Shown here piece after piece: positions 49,527 to 60,300 of a stretch of 64,000 nt of DNA; positions within the stretch are counted from its first letter, which is position 1, and each line of letters opens with the position of its first letter. Below the pieces are notes generated by a model that was not told the origin of the DNA, made no database searches, and saw nothing but the letters and a program-made list of their open reading frames with translations. Made by a program: the position numbers and the translations under genes. The stretch is from positions 22,102,501-22,166,500 of the forward strand of contig NC_084761.1 in NCBI RefSeq assembly GCF_028858725.1. The letters are read 5' to 3'. This DNA is from Colius striatus (Eukaryota; Chordata; Aves; Coliiformes; Coliidae).

Positions 49527-49615
49527 TAACTGGACAGCTCTAAGCGAGGATGCAGCCCGTGTGCCGGGAGTTTAACTGGACAGCCCTAAGAGAGGATGCA
49601 GCCCGTGTGCCGGGA
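49527..49615. repeat. 46-bp tandem duplication
   Basis: Two copies of a 46-bp unit starting TAACTGGACAGCTCTAAGCG (second copy from 49573 with a few substitutions), both containing GAGGATGCAGCCCGTGTGCC. Directly adjacent, about 0.7 kb upstream of the NEUROG2 TATA box. Confidence 0.93.
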
Positions 49616-49989
49616 TCGCAGCTCTCCTGACGATCAAAACACAGATGTCAGAGATGCGTGGCTCCCCCCGCCTTGGGCTTGCCCTGCCTCTTGCAGAATC
49701 TCCTAAAAACAGAGGGAAAAAGGCAAAGCCGGCCAGGTTGACTGGTATTGCTCCCGCATCTGGCCTTGGGGAGCAGATGAATCCAGGGCACCGCGACCCT
49801 TCCAAGTTCTGTACCAATTCGGTACCCTTACCAAAGCTCCTCTCTCGCGCCCCTCCTCTCACCGTGAGGGTCACCCTCCAGCGCCCAGCTCTCTCTCCCT
49901 CCCTCCCGGGGCTGCAAACCAGGGCACAACACGGTACTTCCCTCGAAGGGCCGATGGCTGCGCAGGATGCCCCGTCCCCGGGAGGCAGG

Positions 49990-50340
49990 GGGGCAGGGGG
50001 TCGCAGCCGCCGCCGCCGCCGCTCGTTAATGAGCGGCTGAAAGGGAGCCGGCTCCGGCGCGCGTGGCGCGCGGGGCGCGCTGATTGGCCAGCTGCGCCTC
50101 GCGCCCCCCGCGCCCCCCCGCCATTCATTAATAAATTAGCGGCACGCTCCAGCCGAGCGCGAGGCACCAATGACGCGGCGGCGGCCCCGGGGGGCGAGCG
50201 GGGACGGGGGGGCCCGGGGGGGCGGCGGCGGTTCCCTGAAAAGAAAAGCGGGAGGCGCGGGCGGGGCGGCGGGGGCCCCGGGGGTAGGTTTGATTGTTCC
50301 CCGCGGGGTATATAAGGGGTGTTAAGGAGGGTCGTGTGCC
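49990..50340 (+). promoter_or_regulatory. NEUROG2 core promoter
   Basis: TATATAAG TATA box at 50309-50316, a CCAAT box at 50167-50171, an inverted CCAAT (ATTGG) inside TGATTGGCCA at 50081-50090 next to a CAGCTG E-box (50089-50094), and a homeodomain-like cluster ATTAATAAATTA (50127-50138) in otherwise CpG-dense sequence. Transcription is expected to start about 30 bp after the TATA box, near 50340. Confidence 0.85.
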
Positions 50341-50602
50341 AGACACGCAGCCGCCGGGCCCCGGGCCGCTCTGCCGCCGCCGCCGCCGCCCCGGGGCGCG
50401 TGCCAGCGCCGCGCCCCCCCCTTCCCCGATCTTTCCATCCCCCCCCCCCCCGCCCCCTTTCCCCTTCTTCTCTCCGCGTCCGCCCCGTCAAACTGTCCGA
50501 ACCGCTAAAACCACAGTCCGCGACGCCTTAAACACCGACCCGGCTCGGCCGCGACGACAGGGGGAACGCGGCCGTCGAGTCCCGGCCCCGTCGCCCCGCA
50601 GG

Positions 50603-51325
50603 ATGCTGGTGAAGGCTGAGGGCCTGGCGCCGCCGGCCGAGGACGAGCTGCTGCTGCTGGGGCTGACCTCGCCCGCCCCCTCACCCTCGCTGCCCTCCAG
50701 CGCCGAGGAGGAGGAGGAAGAAGAGGAGGAGGAGGAGGAGCGGCAGCTGCGGGCCGCCTCGTCGGCGCGGCCCGTCGAGGCGCCGGGCGCCCGGGGGCTG
50801 CGGCGGCCGGAGGGAAAGCGGCGCCCGGGCCGATCCCGCGGCGCCCCGCGAACGGTCCGGACAGCGGAGACGGCTCAGCGCATCAAGCGGAGCCGAAGGC
50901 TGAAGGCCAACAACCGCGAACGCAACCGGATGCACAACCTGAACGCGGCGCTGGACGCCCTGCGCGACGTTCTGCCCACCTTTCCCGAAGACGCCAAACT
51001 CACCAAGATCGAGACGCTCCGCTTCGCCCACAACTACATCTGGGCCCTGACCGAGACGCTGCGGCTGGCCGGGGCGGCGCGCCTGGGCGCGGAGGCGGGC
51101 GCGGCCGCGGGGGGGGCGGCCGCCGCCGAGGGCAGCCCCTCGCCCGCCTCCTGCTGGAGCGGCGGCTCCGCCAGCCCCGCGCCCTCCGCCTCGCCGTACG
51201 CCTGCACTTTATCGCCCGCCAGCCCCGCCGGGTCCGCCTCGGACGCCGAGCACTGGCCTCCCCCGCCGGGACGTTTCGCCCCGCCGCCCCCTCCTCAGCC
51301 CCCGCTGCCCCGCCGCTGCCTCTAG
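50603..51325 (+). CDS. NEUROG2: NEUROG2, neurogenin-2 proneural bHLH transcription factor
   Basis: Nuclear activator that binds CANNTG E-boxes as a heterodimer with E proteins and drives neuronal fate (cortex, sensory ganglia, spinal cord). A single 240-codon exon. Starts [20 protein letters not shown], matching the family N-terminus; acidic run of 12 Glu (35-46); [15 protein letters not shown] then the basic region [20 protein letters not shown] and helix-loop-helix [20 protein letters not shown] then [14 protein letters not shown] (bHLH about 99-152). The Ser/Pro/Ala-rich tail contains [18 protein letters not shown], the family C-terminal signature. Somewhat shorter than human (272). The frame is open upstream of this ATG but that part is promoter. 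GCAG directly precedes the ATG and could be a 3' splice site, since mammalian NEUROG2 has a 5' UTR intron. NEUROG1/3 are less likely given the N- and C-termini and synteny. Confidence 0.97.
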   Translation: MLVKAEGLAPPAEDELLLLGLTSPAPSPSLPSSAEEEEEEEEEEEERQLRAASSARPVEAPGARGLRRPEGKRRPGRSRGAPRTVRTAETAQRIKRSRRLKANNRERNRMHNLNAALDALRDVLPTFPEDAKLTKIETLRFAHNYIWALTETLRLAGAARLGAEAGAAAGGAAAAEGSPSPASCWSGGSASPAPSASPYACTLSPASPAGSASDAEHWPPPPGRFAPPPPPQPPLPRRCL

Positions 51326-51598
51326 CGCGGGCCCGAAGCTTCCTCCCCCCGCTGTCCCCGGCGGCGACGGCATCTGCCCGCTTCCCAGGGCGGGCTGTGG
51401 GAACGGCACCTGCCGAACCAAACTTGCTCTCTCCGATGTGCACTTTGTCCAGGTTCCCAGATCTGTCACCAGGGGCTTTTGTGTCCCCCTCCCCGCTCCC
51501 CCTTTTGCCATCTGTCCCTTAGGATTTATAGGCGGGGGGGAGGGGGGAAGGGGAGAGGGTGCGGGAGGGGGGAAAGAGGAAGAAAGGGAGGGGGGGGA

Positions 51599-51604
51599 AA
51601 TAAA
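51599..51604 (+). terminator. possible proximal NEUROG2 polyadenylation signal
   Basis: AATAAA 274 bp after the stop, followed by TTGTTTTGTTCGGGGTG, a GT-rich downstream element. May give a short 3' UTR form. Confidence 0.45.
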
Positions 51605-52017
51605 TTGTTTTGTTCGGGGTGCAGGTTAGAAGTCATTGTATAATTTGTAGGCTTTGTGAGGGCTGAATGCAAGCGTGGAAATTTAGGCTGAACTCTCTAT
51701 CAAAAGAAAAAAAAATGTGGAGGGAAGGGGAAGGGAGGGGGGAAATGGGGAGAGAGGATCTCCTCATGCATTATTTATTTCGACCTTTAGGGGACGAGGA
51801 ACTCCCCCCTTCTTTCAGGAGATTAAAAATAAATCAACAGACTGAAAACCTCAACAGACACGGAACATTACAGCGATCAGCCACACACGTGTTCACATTT
51901 ATTTATTATAAAGAAAGATTTCATGGAAAATATGTATTTTTTGTATAATTTACAGAGTTTATTCTAGTATGTATTTACAGCTGAAGAGCAAAGGGATTGT
52001 TCTTGTGATAAAATATA

Positions 52018-52023
52018 AATAAA
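52018..52023 (+). terminator. probable main NEUROG2 polyadenylation signal
   Basis: AATAAA about 0.7 kb after the stop, at the end of an AT-rich 3' UTR with ATTTA-type words (TTATTTATT at 51771-51779; ATTTATTTATTATAAAG, 51897-51913) typical of an unstable mRNA. Confidence 0.7.
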
Positions 52024-53059
52024 AAAATCTCTAATTTTCGTAACTTTGGGGTTGCTGCTTTTTCTGCTGTTCCTGCCAGCTGCTGGGAGGGATGGGGCTA
52101 GGGGGCCGGCATCTCTTCTCGCTGCCGGTGAAACTGGGGAGCCGGCGGGAGCTGCCCGCGTTGGCGGGGACTTACGGTGACCAGCGCCGGCTCCGCGAGC
52201 AGCGGCTGCTTCTTCCAGCCAAAGCGGTGCCCGTGGTGTCCGGAGACACCAGCAGCAGCACAGCCTCCGGCCGGCTGGTGGCTGTTTGCATTCTGAACAT
52301 TTGCTTCTGCTTCTTAAAAGAAAAATCCTTTTTTTTTTCTTTTTTTGTCCGGCAGCATAAGAGAGACTAAACTGGGGATGTCAGTTTAGCCCCAGGGTGG
52401 GGCTGGGCAGATATCCTTAAGTTGCTTGGGGAAAAATGGACCCAAAACAAGAAAAAATGTCATTTTTTCCAGACGAGTAAAGTCTCTGACTGATTCTAGA
52501 GGCACCATCAGAAACAGGCGCATGACTTGGCCTCTACCTCTGGTCATGGCCTTTCATTCCTGTTCTTAGGTTTCTCCTGTGGCTGATAACGTCAAAGAGG
52601 AAAACAGCATTAAGCACAGTATATATCCACAGACATGGACAAATTAGGTGGAAGTTTACTGATCTTTTGCTTTTGCCCCTCAGTACAGAAGACGCAAACG
52701 CATGCTGGATGGATAAACTGCTTCTTGCCCTGTTCCGGGCTGACAGCTCCTGGATTTCACAGAGGAGGCAGTAAGAAATAAATGTTACTGAGAAAAAAAA
52801 AAAACCAAACAAAAAAATCGCGTGGGTTTAAAAATGAAAAATTTCCTTTCTCCGTCTCTGAGGGACAGATGAAACCCAGGTCACAAGCAAGTCCAGGGAG
52901 TTCGAGCCGACGGCTCAGCGCATCCCTCAGCCGTCCCAGGCACGGCGTGGGTACTAACAGCACGCGGTCAGGGATGTCACCGCCTCGGGGGGGATGCTGG
53001 AGGCCGCCGAGGCCCTTCGATCATCGCCCCTGTGCGCCTGGGAGCACTTTGTGACTTCT

Positions 53060-53500
53060 GGGTACAAACACCTGGAAATCATTAAAAACCAGCGGAGGCG
53101 CCTGAATGTATTAATTCAATAAACTGCGCCGCACATGAATCCCTGCCCGGTGCCCCCCGGATCCTGGGAGCGTGAAACCCGGCCCTTGGAGCAATGTCCC
53201 TGAAAAGGGAGGGGTGTTGGGAGAGAAAAAAAAAAAAAACACAACAAAATGTGTGAAAAGAGAATTAGTGAAATTAGGTTAGGCCAATAAACCGCGCGGG
53301 GGTTCGCCCCCCCCTCCCCGCGGCCGCGCAGCCTCGGGCGAGCAGCGCTATCTAGCCTGATCTATTGTTTCCCCCCCCCGGCAGGGGGGTTATTGTGTGA
53401 TAAATAATTCCTTAAAAAAAAAGTGAGCGCATTTGCATAATCACTGCTTTGATGTGGCCAGCAAGATGAAGCTGTGTCCCCCAAATCTGCCACGGGCCAG
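53060..53500. promoter_or_regulatory. candidate NEUROG2 3' enhancer (POU, SOX, TCF-like sites)
   Basis: AT-rich segments embedded in GC-rich DNA 2 kb downstream of the gene. They include TGTATTAATTCAATAAACTG (53105-53124), CTATTGTTTCC (SOX-like, from 53361), GTGATAAATAATTCC, a perfect octamer ATTTGCAT (53431-53438) and CTTTGAT (TCF/LEF, 53447-53453). The density and mix are typical of neural enhancers; assignment to NEUROG2 is inference. Confidence 0.4.
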
Positions 53501-55029
53501 AAGGAACAAAACAAGAGGGAGCCTTTCAATCCGCTGGCAGCGTGTGGGGCAGCCCGTCGGGAGCGGATTTTTTACTCTCCCTCTCTTTTAACGACCCCTT
53601 TTTAATGATTAAACTCCAGGAATGCCAAAAAGAAGACTAGCGCCTCGCTCGCCCTCTCTGTCTTTTCTGGTCGGGTCTTATTGTCCTTCCCTGTCTCTCT
53701 CCTGCTTTTAAGAGGCACTGGAGTAGGTGCCTTTGGCTCTTCAAAAGGCTGGGAGGGATGGGATGCGCTTGTGCTCCCCCGATGGTGAGGCACGCAGGAG
53801 CGGGAGGGACATCTCGGGTGTTTCAGCACCGGGATACCCTCTCAACGGTCCTCGCTGCTTCTTGCCAAGTTCCTCATCTTGGAGCTGTTTCCTTCTGTCC
53901 CAGGCACACACCGTAGTAGCAGGAGCATCCTGCTGGAGCAATGGCAACCAGAACCACACTGGGAAAAGGCACATGTAGTCTTAAGGGATGTGAGGGCGAT
54001 TGAGGAGAAGTTTTTCCTGCAACCGAGCATGGGGTATGGGGTGAGAACCTTCCCTGGTTCCCAGGCTCGGTTCATCACTTAACCCCCTACCCACGTCCCA
54101 ATATTTCTCTTGAATGCAGCAAAGAGTTTCTTTCCCTCCTTCCTTTTTCTTTTTTTTTTTCCCTTTTCACTTCCTTCTTTTCTCTCAGAAGACTGATTTT
54201 GGAGGTGATGGGAGATCCCAGTCCCAACGGGAGCTGTGGCTCCCCACAGCATCAAGAAATCAGCCAGCAGCTCCAGGGATAATTACAGTGGACCTAGACA
54301 TGGACTGGGGGATGTGGGACAGGGAAGCACCTCTTCGGATGCAGTGGAAAACCTGGGGGTGGTTTCCATGGCAGCACCTTGCCATAATAACACGTGTTTA
54401 TGATCCTTCTGTGTATTGTATTTTGACATAAAAGCTTCTCCACGCTGTCAGAGCTGGAGGGGCAGCTCGATGGCCCCCGAGGGGGTTTACAGCCCTCCTT
54501 GGCATAAGAATAGTGACAAGAAGCCAAACTAGTGCTGGGGTGAGAGCAGCCGCACCCCAAGGGCTGGCGCTTGCTTGCTTTCATGGCACACATAAATCTT
54601 GCCAGCATTAAACAGCACGTTCCCCATACAGCCCTTGTCTGGCTGGCGGATTTGTTGGGCAGCTTTCAGCCTCCCTCCCAGGCAAACACCTCCGAGCCCA
54701 GGCAGGGAGCTGGCCCTTTAGTCTCAGGCACCTCTCTGCCAAGCCCCTGGATGCTCCCTGAGACTCAAAACGAAGGTAGAAGGCTTGGGAGGACTATATA
54801 TTCAACTTCAGTAGCTCTCCGTAAATCTGAAGATGTTTAGGCTCAGTAGGAAGGGTCTAGCTAAAAAAACAAATTTCCTGAAGCCCTATTTGGATGCCTC
54901 GAGGTCCACCACTCCCAGGCTTCACTGATTACGTTATTGTATTGTCACAGTGACACCCGGGCTTCCTGATGGTGAAAAAGTTGTCACCTCCACACTGGGA
55001 AGCCACTCAATGGGGGTTCACCTGCTATG

Positions 55030-55230
55030 GGGCATCCTATGGAGCTCTCTAATGACCTTGTTATCGAAATGTATACGACATTAAGTAATTAAGCACACAA
55101 TGGCTGGGTTGTTTTTTGGGTTTTTAACACTGGATACATTAGTGATTGCATAATGTTGAAAAATTGAAAGGACCAATCATCTGGGATATTAAACAGTTGC
55201 ATGTTTTCTTATTTCTGTCAGAAAATACAC
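55030..55230. promoter_or_regulatory. candidate regulatory element with homeodomain sites
   Basis: AT-rich block with ACATTAAGTAATTAAGCACA (NKX/homeodomain-like), CATTAGTGATTGCATAATG, GGACCAATCATC (CCAAT) and GATATTAAACAG. No coding potential. Inference from motif density. Confidence 0.3.
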
Positions 55231-56430
55231 ATGCAACCTAAAGAAATTGCTCACACTTGCCCTCTCTGGTTTGTTTTAATCCTCTGAAGGCCCCATGTCC
55301 CCAGTCACCTCACAGAGCCCCAAGTGACGCAGGGGGAAAAAGATGGGGGCTCAGGGAGATGGCAATGGGACTACACAGCAGCTACTGCTCCAGCCGTGGG
55401 ATGAGGGGAGGTCCCGGAGAGGGGCCAGGAGCCCCCAGGGAGAGAGATGCTGGACGGCCTGCCTGATGCAGGTGACCAGGGGATGCCTTGTTTTGGGCCT
55501 GGCTTACTCTCCCTGCAATGCTCTCGTGGGACAAGACATGCAGTGGGTCCTCCAGGCACCAGAGGACATGGGTGGCAAGAGAAATGGTATGAGTCAGGGG
55601 AAGATGTAGAGGGGCATGGCCCTGGTGGGTCTAGGCGGGCAGGAAGGGTCTCGTGGGTAGGAGCGAGCCTGGCCTTGCCAAAATCTCATCCCTGAGGGGT
55701 TCAGCTGTTTTGGGTGCCTGGCAAAGCGCTCTGCCCAAATGATTTAGGGAAAGGAGCTGCGCCAGTTCCCAGGTCCCAGCCCTCCTAGACAATGGTAACC
55801 CTCTTTGGAGCCAGCTCCCTGGAAATTGCAGTGCTGCTTTGCCTGGCAGCAGTGAAGTCTTTGTGACTCTCTGGCCAAGCCCGGCTTGTTCTGCAAGCTG
55901 CTCTCTGCCTGAGGAGGACATTCTGAGCATTCACCAGGGATGTCAACAGGCTGTCTGTTTCCCTCGACTCAAGTAATCAGATAAACTCAGCGTGAAGGAA
56001 TAAAAGTGAGCCAGGAGCAAGGCTAACAGTGACGTGAAACTAAGCCGGCATTTTTCAAGGCAGCCTAGAAAGCTTAGGGGGAGAGCCTGCCTTGGGCAGC
56101 TGTGGCCAGCAGCACATCCAGGCCAGTGGGTGATGGGAAGGGGCTGTTTCACCTCAGCTTGTCACATCAGCGGGAAACCAAGCAGCAGGAACTGCCTAGG
56201 CCGCAGCACGGGGAGCTGCGAGCGTAGAGGTTGCTCTCGCAGGCCAGTGTTTGGGATAAGGCACACAGGTGCAAAATGGTCATTCGTGATCTTGGGAAGC
56301 CCCAGGGTTGCAGATAATGTAGAGCCACCAGAGACACTGCAGGCTCTGCAGAGGTGTAGGGATGAGGGGGTCACAATTTATCACTCGGGGAGTGAACTGT
56401 ACACACCAAACCCTGTAAGGGCTTGGACTT

Positions 56431-56575
56431 CACAGAACCACAGAATCGTTAGGGTTGGAAAAGACCTTTACGATCATCGGTCCGACCGTTCCCTCAGCAC
56501 TGCCATGGCCACCACTAAACCATGTCCCTAGGCACCACAGCTACACGGCTTTGGAATCCCTCCAGGGATTTATGA
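56431..56575 (-). mobile_element. CR1 LINE 3' fragment, short
   Basis: CACAGAACCACAGAATCGTT then AGGGTTGGAAAAGACCTTTA is the reverse complement of a CR1 3' end of the subfamily with the GACC..TCAGCACTGCCATGGCCA block. About 145 bp, 5' truncated. Confidence 0.88.
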
Positions 56576-57189
56576 TACCTTGCCTTTATTATGTGTGGAT
56601 CTGGCCCACGCAGCCCCGATTCCCATCTTGAACAGGAAAACCCCCCCGCTGAAGCACCCAGCTTTTATCACAGTGCCGCAGTCCACTTGCAGGAGCAGAA
56701 ATCCTGGTGGGATTTTTTGTTTTTGACCTGGTGCAGGTTGTTGCCTTAGTACATGGCCAAATCTCGCATCTTGAAGTCCGAGACAGACTCTTTTGCTCTG
56801 ACAAGCTAACTGACACTTCTGCTTAAGGGTACATCCTGCCCTCAGCTTGTGATGCTGCAACATTTGTGCAGGTCCAGCAAACTCCTGGCAACCTTCTCCT
56901 CCCTGTCACTTCTCATACCAAATTCAGATTTCCGATGAAAGACAGGCTGTGCTCTTTAAGATTTAAAAGGAAGTCTTTAAAAATTGGTTGGAGAAAAAAA
57001 TCCGCCGTGCTGCTGCCTGTGCTGGAGGGATGCTCAGCACCTCGCAGCAGCCAGCAGCGTGCGGGGAGGGAATACGGACGGTGCTGGTGTGGCTGTGACA
57101 CACAGCCGTCCCCTTTCCCCTGCCTCCCTTCCCCCTCCTTTCATTAAAAAGAAGAGAGACTGGACCAAAGCTGATGGCATATTTACCTT

Positions 57190-57330
57190 CATGAGTTTTA
57201 AAAAAAGTTAATTACTGCTTGGAGCAAGTTGGTATGGCTGTCCTGAGCTGTCTTTTATTAGTAGTCGCCTTCATTAATTTCCCTCGCTGGATTTGCTGCT
57301 AATAGCTGCTTGGTCCTGGGCAGCACAAAG
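57190..57330. promoter_or_regulatory. candidate regulatory element with TAATTA/TAAT cluster
   Basis: AGTTAATTACTGCTTGG, TTTTATTAGTAG, TTCATTAATTTCCC and GCTAATAGCTGC fall within about 110 bp, followed by GCACAAAGCAGC. Resembles a homeodomain-rich neural enhancer; inference only. Confidence 0.35.
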
Positions 57331-60300
57331 CAGCATCTGTGCCATTGAGCAGAAAAGCGAGAGTCAGGCAAAGGGGGGCATTGGGGAGGGCTGACGCCGT
57401 TTGCAAATCAACCTCTATTAACGTGATGGCCTGCTTGGAGGGGACTGCAGCCCCAGTAGTTTGGGCTTCACTTGGCTCTTACTGAAGGAGGAAAGGCAGC
57501 TGGGATTACCCTGCCCTTCATCATCTGGGCTGCCTGGGCACCTCTGGGTGCGGGCTGCATCGCGCTTGCATCTCCTTGATGGGAAGGGGAACTTGGGCAC
57601 TGGTCCTGACACTGCGAGCCCTGTGCGTGCCCCTTGGTGCTGCAGGTGCTTCACACTGCTTTGGGCAGAGATGATGAGCAGGATCCTGCAGGAAACAAAG
57701 TATTAATAACGTGGTATTCTACGCTGAAGGATACGGTCTGTCTTAAAAATAGCTCAGGGGAGATGTTTTCCAATGAAAGAACAGGATTAAGTCCCATTTG
57801 GAGAGTGGCTGTGGGCAGGCGGGGGGGTGCTGGGGGCACCAGCAGCTCACACGAGCCAGGGCAGCGGGCGGCTGCAGAGGCCAACAGCCCCATCTGCTCC
57901 CACTCCATGCAGAGACCCGGGAGATGGTTTCACCCAAGCGGAAAAAAGGCGGGTGTTGCGTGCCGTCCCTGGAGAGGGGCGAGAGCAGCGCACGGCTGCC
58001 ACAGGGCCGGCCCCAGGCTGGGCGCGGCACCGGGTGCCGCTGCACCACATCCCTCCCAGGCAGCAGGTGATGGTGGCAGTTGTCAGTCGATCCTTTGCTA
58101 AAAATATCCCCGTTCTGGTTGTTCCAAGGGAGCAGTGGTTACGACAGCACATGGCACCACCTGTAAATAGCATGTTTATCCCAAAACTCATGCGATGCCT
58201 AGAGATGCAGCTGTGTGTGCCTGGTCATCCTTCTCCTCAGGGCTTCCCCTGCATTGTCAGGGGGTCCCCACAGCTCTGCCAGCTGGGGTGCAGAATAAGC
58301 TGGGAAACTCCTGTGCTGACTGCCCATCCTGTGCCTGGAAGAACAATCCCTGCTACCAAGCCGTAGAGTGGGAAGGAGGTCACTGGGGAGGCTGCTGCTG
58401 CTGCATTCAGTGTTAGTGTTGAATTTTGCCAAGCAGAAAAGATTTAGCTGCCATTCTGAGCTTGCTTACATGAAGCTTTCCCCTCAGAAGCCATGAATAG
58501 CTCTTTCCGGTAAAGGGGCGATGCCTAAATCCAGCAGCTGGGCTCTCAGGGCAGCTGATGCCGGGTCTGTGGCAGAAGGGACGTGCCGCCTCAGGTGCAG
58601 GGGCTGCCTCACAGCTGGAGGGGTCACCCTGTGCCCGCTCTCCACTGGCCTTAATGGCTCAGGATGCTGCTGGCTCAGAGGGAGAGGGAGGCAGGCAAGC
58701 CTGGCTCACCCTTACATTGTTGGAATATATGGGGGTCTCCCTTTGATGCTGCATCTTTTGGAAGTTCCCTAAAATGCTTCATAGTGACGTTAGGTCTGGC
58801 AAATGAGTGAGAAAATCATCCTGCCTGTGGTTAATAGGCTTTGGTTGTATCAACTTGTTCCCTCTTGAGATCAAATTGACTAACTTTTATATATAAGTAC
58901 ATGACACACAGCAAACAAGGCCTTTGCCTTTCACCTGGATACCTGCAGAAAGGTAAGGGGGAAAAAACCTCTTTATCTCAATATCTTCCCTGAAGGACAG
59001 GGAAGTGTGTCATCACCTTGCCAAGAGCAGGGACAGTTCTGTGCCTGCCTGACTGCAGCACTTACACTGGGTACAAACTCAAGTCCTCAAGCTGGCTGCT
59101 TAACCCAGACAAGGAAGTGTTTCTTCAGTCTTTATGTCCCTACAGTAAATACTTTCTCGCTTGCTTTGATCAAGAGGCATCAGCTGGAAAAGGCATTACT
59201 TTTCAGGGGTCTTGAACCTGCATGTGCTCCTACAGAAGAGTTTGCGGGGCCGGCTGTGGCAGCGTATTAGGACACTTTGTTCTGCAGAGATTGTCCGGGA
59301 GGTTTTGTTTTGCCTTTAATTGTCTCCATAGAGAAGGGAAAGCCTCTGCAGTGAGGCTTTAACACAGCATCTCTGCTGCCTATTAATTCCTGAGATCTTG
59401 CTAACTAGCTTTGTTTCCTCTTCAGCGCTTGGCGCTCTCTTTTGCCGGAGCACGAAGCTATGTATGCAGAGTGTTTGTCACTTGGCTAAAGCCAGCATCT
59501 CCCCACTGCTGCAGACAAGGCCATCCTTTATTGGCTGCAGAACAAGATAACGGACTTAATCTTCCCAGTAACACGTGAGTTTTCATGTATCACTTTAATC
59601 TGCGAAACACTGGGGCCGAGTGTACCGTCACATGCCGATTTTACTTTTCTATGAGCAAGTGACTCCCTGGCTCAATGATGGATTGTTTGCTTGCTTTTAA
59701 CAACAGTCAAGATGGTGAATGCCCCGGGGTGATAGACAGTGTGCAATGGGAACGGCAGCAAATCTGATGGCCCAGTTCAAGTTCACCTGACAAAGCTGAA
59801 GCAGTCTGCAAGCAGCATTCGAGAAAGGATTATTCACACTAGCATTATATTTTTGAATGCATTTTTCTTCCTGCGCAGCTGCCCAGCTCCACAACACTGA
59901 AGGTTTATGCACCATAATAAAGAGATTTATTTTTTTTTCTCTTCTTCTTCTTCTCTTGCCTCTCCCTCTTTACACCTAGTTCTAATCAGTCAGTGCAGTG
60001 ATAGGGCATCTTTCCAAACAACTCGGCACAAACATCACCTAGAAAACAATAGCATTGCTAAAGAGCGGGAACAAAAGCCTAAAGATCTCTGCTGGCTGCA
60101 GAAACAAAAGCGGATGGTTTTGTTAAAGCTGATTCTCTGTTGGGGACCCCTCTTTTTTTGTGGAAGTTTGATGCTGTGTTCCCTTTCTCATCAGGAAAAT
60201 CTCCCCAAAGAAAGGATCCCAGCCTTTGAGCTCGGAGGCTGTGGGACATCAGAGCTTTGGAGAAGAAGAGAGTTTGCAATGAAGGCAGCTTTTCACTGCT

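Larger units (their letters stand above)
45071..49989. other. intergenic region ZGRF1-NEUROG2
   Basis: No supported protein-coding gene. Holds the orphan GC island (45300-45770), an AT-rich candidate regulatory element (46930-47050), an 18-G run (47373-47390), GC-rich stretches at 47.3-49.0 kb whose open frames on both strands reflect base composition, a further candidate element (49140-49260) and a 46-bp tandem duplication (49527-49615). Confidence 0.6.

Noticed and set aside
50294-50602. In-frame upstream extension of the NEUROG2 reading frame (ATG at 50294)
   Set aside because: This ATG lies before the TATA box at 50309, so it is not transcribed. The ATG at 50603 matches the family N-terminus.
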